Shown in pieces: positions 53,501 to 62,500 of a DNA stretch of 64,000 nt. The translations under genes were made by a program, and so were the position numbers. The notes below the pieces were generated by a model. The model was not told the DNA's origin. It ran no database searches and saw nothing but the letters and a program-made list of their open reading frames with translations. Origin of the DNA: Actinomadura sp. DC4 (lineage in GTDB: Bacteria; Actinomycetota; Actinomycetes; Streptosporangiales; Streptosporangiaceae); contig NZ_JAUEQY010000041.1 in assembly GCF_030406325.1 (NCBI RefSeq), positions 1 to 64,000 of the forward strand, written 5' to 3'. Each line of letters opens with the position of its first letter. Position 1 is the first letter of the stretch.

Positions 53501-56500
53501 GCGCCCCCCGAGGACCGTGCCCTCTCCCGCGAAGGGCTCGGGGCCGATCTCCGGCTTCGAGCCGGTCTGCGGGTCGGCGATGGTCATCGGGTCACCGCCG
53601 AAGCCCTTGCCCGCCCGCTGCGTCTCGGTCGGCGGGGCGCCTTCGGCCATCTTCCGCTCGCGCCGGAACTCCGCGCGCCGGTGGTCCTTGATGGACAGGC
53701 CGTCAGTGCCGGTGCCCTTGCGGTTCCCCCTGCCGAGCGTACGGCCGGTGCCCGAGAACGGCTCGGCCTCCTCGGCCGGGGCCTCATCCTCGGACGTCAG
53801 GTCCGCGACGGTCATCGGGGCACCGTCGTAACCCTTGCCGGTCCGCCCGGTCCGCTCCCGCACGGGCGGGGCGGGGATCCTGGGCGTCTCGGCCGCCTTC
53901 GCGGCCCGTTCGGCCGCGGACCGCTCGCGGATCTCGTTGCTCAGGCCGGGGATTCCGGTGCCCTGGCCACCGTTCTCACCCAGCTTCCGGCCCGAGCCGG
54001 AGAACGGCTCGGTCTCCGCGTCGCCCTGTTCCGCGGCGAGTCCGCTCTCCCGGTCGGCCTCCGCCGGCGTGCGGACGCCGTTGTCCAGGCCCGCGATCCC
54101 GCCGCCCTGGCCGTCGCTCTCGCCGACGCGGTGGCCCGGCCCCGGGAAGGCCTGCGGCGGTTCCGTGTCGAGCGACAGGTCGTTGACGGTCATGGGGTCG
54201 TTCCCGTACCCCTTGCCCTCACGCCGCGGTCGCGGCACGGCGGGTTTCGCGGGCGGTTGTCTCTCCTCGCCCGCCTGCTCCTCCAGCTTGGCGGCCTTCT
54301 CGACGGCCCACTGCTCACGGGCCGCCTTGCCGGCGCCGGAGATACCGCCCGTGCCGTCGCCCTCGCCCAGTTCGTGGCCGGGGCCGAGGAACGGGTACGG
54401 GCCCTCCTCGTCGTCCCGGCTCGGCCGGTCCCAGGGCAGTGTGTCGGCGAAGTCGAACGCGGCGTCGTCATTCGTGGTCTCGCCGGCGATGAAGCGCCCG
54501 TGCCGCCACGGCGTCGGGTTGACCGCGACGGTGTGGCGCGGGAAGTTCTCGCTGGTGGGCAGGAACTGCAGGCTGCGGAAGGTCGCGGGCAGGTTCGCCT
54601 GGACGCCCTTCTGGCCGTCCAGGAAGACGATCCCCTCGCCGTCATGGACCACGTTGTAGATGTGGTCGACGTCGGTTCCCCGCTTCCCCACGAGGACCAT
54701 CCCGCGCGCGCCCGGCCCGGCGGCGCGCATCGCGTCCACGATCGCCTGGTAGCCGGGGACGTCCACCGGGTCGCCCTTGCCCATGTTGGCCAGGAACTCA
54801 TACGGCGAACGGCCGTCCGGGGAGACCTGGTAGAACGGCAGCAGGTCGGGATCCTCATCCGGGTCCAGGCGCGCCTCTTCCAGCGTGAGGTCGACGCCGA
54901 CCGCGGCCAGCAGGCAGTTGGTCAGGAAGTCGCCGCCCTTGGCGTACAGCGGATTGATCTTGGGCAGCCACGTGTAGCCGCGCTTGAACGCGCCTTCCTC
55001 TCGCATGGACCGCGACCAGAAGCGTGCGGCGGGCCGCTCCGGCGGGGCGCTCAGGCCGGACGCGTCGTTCTCGGCGGTGTCCCGGGCGAACTCCCGGATG
55101 TCGGCCGTCCGCGCGCCGGCCGAGGGTCTGCGGGCCGGCCGGCCGGCGTCGCGCTCGATCGTCGCGCGGGAGGCGTCGGGGTGGAACTCCGCGCCAGGGA
55201 CGTCCGCGAAGATCTGCGCGATCGTACGGCCCCGCCGCGACTCGTCCAGCCGCTTCAGGATGTCGGCGGCCGTACGGGACGCGGGCACGCCGGTCTCGGT
55301 CATGATGTCGACGGGGTTGAGCACGACCGAGATGGTCGCCGCCGTCCCGCCCTTGCTGGACCCGTCCGGCGTGTGTTCGGCGATCACGCTGTAGTCGGGC
55401 GTCGTGACGAGTTCCACGACCGGCCCCCGCAGGTCCAGGCCGCCGAGCTCGAAGGCGGTCTCCAGGAGCACGTCCGGCGCGCCGCCGCGGCCCTGTGGGA
55501 GCCGGTCGAAGGCGATCCGGTTGGCGAGGTGGGTGGCCAGGCCCCGGATGTCGCTCGGGTGGCCCGTGGGGAGGTCACGCAGCGCCTGCGCGACCTGCCC
55601 GCGGTCGACCGCCCCGCCGACCCAGTTCCCGCCGAAACCGTTGAGCCGGGAGTTGACCTCGCTCAGCAGATAGTCCGACACCTGAGTCCGTCCGCCCTGC
55701 GTCGAGGGCCCGGGCGTCCGGGTGGTGGTCGCGGGTCGCTCGGCCGGGCGGAACTCCTCGTTCAGTTCTTCGAGATCCGCCGCCGCCCGGCGCATGATCC
55801 CGAGCCGCTCGTACGCGCGGATGTGCGCCGGCACGTCGTCGTGCCCGGTCGTCGCCCGGCCCTGTTCGAAGCGCGTGACGAGCGCCCGCATCTGTTCGTC
55901 GCCCAGCCGGGCGACGGCCGGGTCCAGCCGCCCCCGGATGGCCCGGAACTCCTCGACCGCGTGCCGCATGCGGCGTACCAGCGCCTCGGTCAGGATCCGG
56001 AGCTGGTCACGGGCCGCGTCGACGGCCATCGGCTGCTCCGGCCGCGCCCTGTTCCAGGGGAACGGCGCCGCGCGGCGATCCGTGCTCTCGGCGGCCCGGA
56101 AGTGGCCGGGCGTGCGGATGATGCTGAGCCGATCGGCACCCTCCGGCCCGAGCGGGGTGACGTACCGGTCCTGGACCAGGGTGAGCGGCAGGCCGAGCTC
56201 GTACGCCGCGAGCTGCGCGACGAGGTCGCCCGCCTCGTTGTACCAGGTGTCCATCTGCCGGATCTGGTCGGCGAGCCTGCGCTGCTGGGTGGCGATCGGG
56301 TCGCCGCCGTCGACGACGCGGAAGAAGTTCGCGTACCGCGACGGCAGGCCCTGGTTCGCCACCGCGAGGTCGGCCTCGAGCCGGTCCGCGAGCCAGCCGC
56401 GCAGCGTCCGCACCGCCGTCCGGTCGCTGGCGCGCGGTCGCAGGCCGGGGATCTGCGCGGCCAGGTACGGGCCGGCGATGGCGATCAGGCCGTGGTAGAA

Positions 56501-59500
56501 GCAGTTGTTGTCCATCGGCACCTCGACGGGCCGCAGCCGGCGGCTGCGGAGCGTCTCGTCGAGCAGCCGCTGGTCGAAGGCCACGCTCTCCGCCCGCATG
56601 GCGCGGTCGTCCGCCTCCGTGGCCTCCTTCGACGATGTGCCGGCCCCCTTCGAGGAGGTACCGGCCCCCTTCGCCGGTTTCTTCGCCGGTGTGGCCCCGA
56701 GCGGCCGGGCGACGACGAACGTGTGCGCGCCGTCGTCGAAGTTGGCCAGGCCGGTCCGGTCCGCTGAGGTGAGGGCCCGCTGGACGCCACTGGTCATCAG
56801 CCGGTAGCGGCCGTCGCGCAGCACCATGGCGGCGCCCGTGCCCCGCTGGCCGGTGTAGTAGATCATCGTGCCGCGCGGCAGCGTCGCGGGAAGCCGCCGG
56901 GTCACCTCGACGGACCGGTTGGTGCTGAACGCCAGGACCGAGCGGACCGTCTCCACGAGCTCGCCCGTGGCCTTCGCCACGGAGAGGAACAGGGTCGCCT
57001 GGTCCAGCGCGTCGGCGAGGACCTGCGTCTCGGTGATCTCCTGCGGCCCGTCGCGGAGCAGCCAGGACACCGGGGTGTACGCGGCCACCGCGCCCAGGTC
57101 CTGCCAGCCCGGACGGTTCAGGCCCGCGGTGATCCGATGGTGCCCGGCCTCGTTGACGTACAGGTGCGCGCCGGCCGGCAGCGGGCTGTCCACGTCCGTA
57201 CGCCGTGGAGTTTCCGCGGGCGGGTCGGCGCGGCGTTTGCCCTTGTCCCGCCCGCTCCCCGACTGGGTCCCGGCCCCGCGCCGCGACGCGCTCCCCTGGT
57301 GTGAGCCGGTGAAGCGCCGGCTTCCGAACGGGGTGCCGCCGCCCGTCCGGGTCGGGTCGGGGTCCGGGGTGAACACCTTGGCCGGCTCCTCGCGGCTTCC
57401 GGCCCGCACCCGGCTGATCACGATGGTGTGCGGCGACTCGTTGAGCGCGTCCTGCACGCCCCGCTCCGTCACCCTCTGCGTGCCGTTCTCCCCGCCGAGG
57501 AACAGGAGGTAGTGATCGGACATTCGCACCGCGGCCCCGGTGAACCGCCGGCCGGTGAACCAGATCCAGGTTCCGGCGGGCAGGTCGTCCGGGAGAGTGT
57601 CCGTACGCTCGGTCGTCCGGGTCGGCCGCTCACCGAACGCCCGCTCGACCCGCTCCACGGCCGGCCGCGGATCTCCCTCGAAGAACCGCACCGTGTCGCC
57701 CAGGCCGGTACGCGCCAGATCCTGCACGGTGACGCCCTCCCGGGGCGCGCCCTGGGCCAGCCAGTACACCGGCGCGAAGTCCGCCAGCGGGCCGAGCGGC
57801 GTCCAGTCGACGCTGACCTGCCCGGCCGGCCCGACCCCGTGGTGGCCCTGCTCGTTCCGGTACAGGTGCGGGTTCTCCGGCAGCCGGCTCCGCGTCGCCG
57901 TGGCCAGGCTGACGATCCGGGTCTCCGGCGGGCCCTGCTCCGCGGCCCTGGCCTCGTCCTCGGCTGCCAGGGCGTTCTCGAACGCGCTCGCCGACCGGGA
58001 CAGCGCACGCCGCGCGCGCTCGGCCGTCGCCCGCGGGTCCTGCCGGCGCGCCCCGCGGTCGAGCCGGTGCGCGATGGTGGCGATCGCGATGTCGCGCAGT
58101 GGGCCGAACGACCTCTCGATCGGCGCCGACCCGGCCAGTTCGCCCGGCGGGTCGAGCAGCATGCCCTGCTGGTCCATGTCGAGTGTGTGGAGCCGCGTCG
58201 CGTCTTCCGGCGGCAGGACCGAAACGCCGGACTCCGCCTCGAACCACAGGATGTCGTCGTCGTGGTTGACGACGATGAACCGCCCGCCGGTCCCGGCCGA
58301 GTCGGTGGTGACGGCGAGAGAGACCGCGCCCGGCCCCGCCGTGCGCAGCGTACGCTCCAAACCGCGGATCGCATCGGCCATCGTCGGCGCGGACCGGTTC
58401 CGGTACGCGCGGTCGACCCGGCGCTGCTCCGCGAGCCACTCCAGTTCCGTGACGTCCTCGTCGGCTCGCCGCACGGTCCCGTCGTCCCAGTGCGCCCGCC
58501 CGGTGGCCTCGGTCTCGCGCTCGGTCCTGCGCAGGTCGTCGAGCACCACCTCCGCGTCGGCCGCCTGCGCGCGTGCGTGCTCGAGGCGGCGGGCGACCTC
58601 GCGGCGGTCCCGGTTCACCTCGGCGAGCCGGGCCCGCCGCCGTTCCTGGGCGGTGTTCCCGTCCTTGATCCGCTGCTCGAGCTTCGTCACCTCGGCCGGA
58701 TCCTGCGTGTTCTCCATCCTGAGCCGGACCAGCTCCGCGTGACCGTCCGACACCTCGCCGTGCCCGCGATGGAAATCGTCCTCGGCACGGGTGATGTCCT
58801 GGGCCAGGGCCGTGTGCTCGCCCTCGAGGAGGGTGACCTCCGCGTGCCACTCCTGGGCGGCCGCCAGGGCCCGGTCGAACAGGCCCGGGAGCGCCGCGTG
58901 CACGGCCTCCAGGTGTGCACGGCGCACGGCGATCTCAGCCGACACCGCCTGTTCGAAGGTCTGCTGGCGGGCCCAGGAGGTGCGGTAGAAGTGACTCAGC
59001 TCGGCCGCGCCGATGCCGTGGGCCACCGCGAGACGGCGGGTCTCGGCGGACCAGAGCCCGCCCCGCGTCGCCTGGTCGGCGCTCAGCCGCGTGTCGTTGA
59101 AGGTCGTCGGATCGAAGGCGTAGATCCGCCCGCCGGGGTCGACCCAGCTTCGCCGTACGCTCCCGTTCGGCTGCTCGACGTCCACCCGGATGTGCGCGTT
59201 CAGCTCGTGCGCCACGTCGCGGGCCAGATACACCGGGTCGGCGGAGAACAGCGACGCCTCCGGCGGCAGCGCGACGGGACCGCTGGACGGGTCGACCAGG
59301 TGGCCGTGGACCCGGTTCACCTCCCGGATCAGTGCGGTGATCTCGGCGTCGACCGGGTTGGTCAGAGCGGCGATCATGGCGTCGTCCGACAGGGAGGCCA
59401 GGGTCTGGAAGCGCTCGAGAGAGGCCGGGTTCCGGACCTCGTCCCCCAGCTCTCGCGCGGTCCGCAGGTCGTCGCGAATGGACCGGATGGCCCACTGCAG

Positions 59501-62500
59501 CATCGCCCGGTACTCCCGTGACCGCGCGCTCTGGCCGTAGGTGAGCACCAGCGGGCCGTTCGCGCCGCCCCGCTCGCGGATGTGGGTCACGATGCCGTGG
59601 TGGGCGCGCGACGCGTCCCGGTTGCTCCGCGCCGCGTCGCTCAGCAGCGAGGGCAGGTCGAACCGGCGCGCGTTGTCCAGGCCGAGCCAGGCCGCCGGGT
59701 TCACCCGGTCGCGCAGCGCGGTCTCCATCCGCTGCCGGTCCGCCCTCATCTGGGCGCGCATCTCCTCGTACTGCGCCTCGAACATCTCGACGTACACGTC
59801 GCCGGTGATCGGGTCGCTGCGCACGATCCCGCCCACGTTGTGCGACTTGCGGAAGAGGTGGTGGCGGGTCTTCTGCGCCTCGATCCAGAACTGGCCCCGC
59901 ATCCGTACCAGCAGCGTCGAGCCGAGCTCCTTGGCGTGCTGCTCCCGCCGGTAGTTCTCCGTTCCGGAGCTGTTCTGGTTCGCGGACGTGACCCGGCTGC
60001 CCGAGTTGTTGAACTCATAGAAGTGGTCCGGGCGCTGCGGCGGGGAGCCCTCCGGCAGGGTGGGAAGGGGGTTGATCTTGTCGGTGCCCGTGAGGCCGTA
60101 CTCACCGACCGTCCGGACCAGATCCGAGCTGTTGTTGAGCGTCGTGCCGCTCTGGTGCTTGATGTAGCGGCCGGTGCCCGTACCGCCGTCGCCCATCCGG
60201 CCGATGACCTGGGCGTCGTACAGGTCGCCCTGGAGCCACATCGTGGCGCGTTCGCTGGAGTCGCCGGGGATGAACAGGTCGTCGGCCAGCTTGTACCGGT
60301 CGCCGCCCGTGGCCTCGCGCAGGTGGTTCGTCATGTGCGACCGCGACATCAGCACCGGCAGCGACAGGCTGGAGCGGGTCTTCGGGTCGTTGGCCTTGGC
60401 GCCCAGCGCCTTCTCGTACCAGCGCGGCCCGAACATCCCGCCCAGCATCTTGCGGGCGACCGGCAGCGCGTCGTCCAGGAGGGTACCGGTGACGTAGGCG
60501 TTGCCCGGCAGCTTCGGCAGCGAGACGAGGTTGCGGACCTGGCTCGGGCCGCGGATCGCGCCGGCCTCGGCGAGGGCGCGCGGCACCTGGAGGTTCAGCG
60601 TGCCCCTCACCGTGGTGTGCGAGGTCGCGCCGTGGCGGGTCCACCGCTTGAAGCCGCTCATCAGCAGGTTGTTGAGCGGGCGGCCGGGCATCTTCAGCCG
60701 CCGTACGGTCACCGTCAGCTCGTGCCGGAACCGCACGCGGTAGTGGCCGCTCCAGTCGTAGACGGTCTGCTCGGTGACCGCGTTCTCCCCGCGGTTCGTG
60801 CCGCGGTGGTGCCCCTCGGACGCCTTGAGGTCGACCGGGCCGCTGGCCTTGTCGCCACCGGAGTTGAACTTGGCGAACACCCACGCCTGGGAGCCGTCGC
60901 GGGACTTTGCCTTGGACGTGCCGATGTAGCCGTGGGAGTAGTTCTCCAGACCGGTGTCCGGCTTGAAGTCGTGCACCTCGGGCTCGGAGATCAGGACGTC
61001 GGCGAGGTTGATCTCCACGACGTCGGACAGCAGCCATCCGGTGGGGTTGACCAGGTAGATGGAGTAGCCGCCCTTGGCGAGCACCTCGTCCCACATCGCC
61101 TGGTCGCGTCCCCGGGCGAAGATCGCCTGCAGCGCGTCGACGCTGCCCTGCATCCGGCCGATCCGCCGGCCGTCGCCGTTCCAGATCTCCGCGCCGGCCG
61201 CGAGCAGGCCGGGCGCCACCCGCTCGATCTGCTCCCGGACGATCTGGTAGGTGGACCTGTTGTCGGCGTACTCCAGGTCGTGCACGCCGGTGTGTCCGAG
61301 GATCCGGCCGTTCGGGTCGTTCCGGGTCAGGTACTCCGGCATCTCCATGTGCTTGTACGGGACCGGCGCGTGCTCGAGGGTCTGCCCGAAGGTGGTGTTG
61401 AAGCGCTCCCGTACGTGCGCGGTACCGACCGGCGTGCCTCCGGTCTTGTGCCGCTCGGCGAGCTTGCCGGCCAGTGAGTGGCGGTTGAGGTTCATGCCGG
61501 GCGGCAGGGCCGGCACCTCGGTCTGCCAGCGCGTCAGGGCCGCGGCCACCACGTCGCCGCTCAGCCGTACTCCGCCGCTCTTCCAGTCGGTGAGGACCTG
61601 CCGCAGCCGGGCGTCGCCGAGCGCCGGCCCGCCCTCGGCGTACGCGACGACGTCGGCGGGCATCTGCGGATAGAGGTACAGCTCCTCCGGGTCGCGCAGC
61701 GTCTGTGCGAACTCCCGGTTGAAGTCCTCCCGGACGTCGCGGTCCAGGATCCGGGACGCGCCGGACTCGTGCATGAGCGCCAGCGAGCGGACCAGTTTGC
61801 GGCGCCGGATCCGGGCGTCCGCCGGCAGGACCCGCGTCTCCTTCTGCCAGCGCATGAGGATCTTCGCGGCGAGGTCGCCGCTCAGCTTGAGCTGGCCGTT
61901 CTTCCAGCGGAGCATGGCGTCTTTGAGCTGGCTGTCGGAGACCGGAAGCTCGTATTCCGCGTAGCGGGTGAGCGCCTCCGGCTCGGGCAGGAGGTAGACC
62001 ACCGTCTTGCCGGGCAGCGGCACCTGGCGATGTTCGGGACTGCCGCTGGGCCACAGCTTGGAGTGCTTCTCCCTGCGGCTGCTGACCTGGAGGTTGGCCG
62101 TGGTCTGGTAGGCGTACACCCGGTTGAAGTCGAGCTGGATGAGCTCCTTGCCGCCCGTGCGGCCGCTGCTCGTGGACCGGTTGTGCTGCCAGTGCCGGTT
62201 GGCGTCCGTCTCGCCGGTGAGGTTGGCGTGTCCGGCGGTGCCCCCGAACGCGAGGTCGAGCTGGTCCCAGGTCCAGCCGGTGGAGCTGGTGTCGGTCAGC
62301 CGGTTCTCCGCCAGCCAGAGCTTGATGACGCCCAGGACGAACTTGTCGCTCGTCGCCCCGGTGAACCGGGACGGGCCGAGGTCGCCGCGGACGTCCATGG
62401 CGCCGAACGTGTCACGGAACAGGCCCGTGTCGAACGGCCGGTCGGTGGTGTACTCCCCGTTCAGGATCTCCTTCAGGTGCGCCCGCATCTCGATGGTCCC

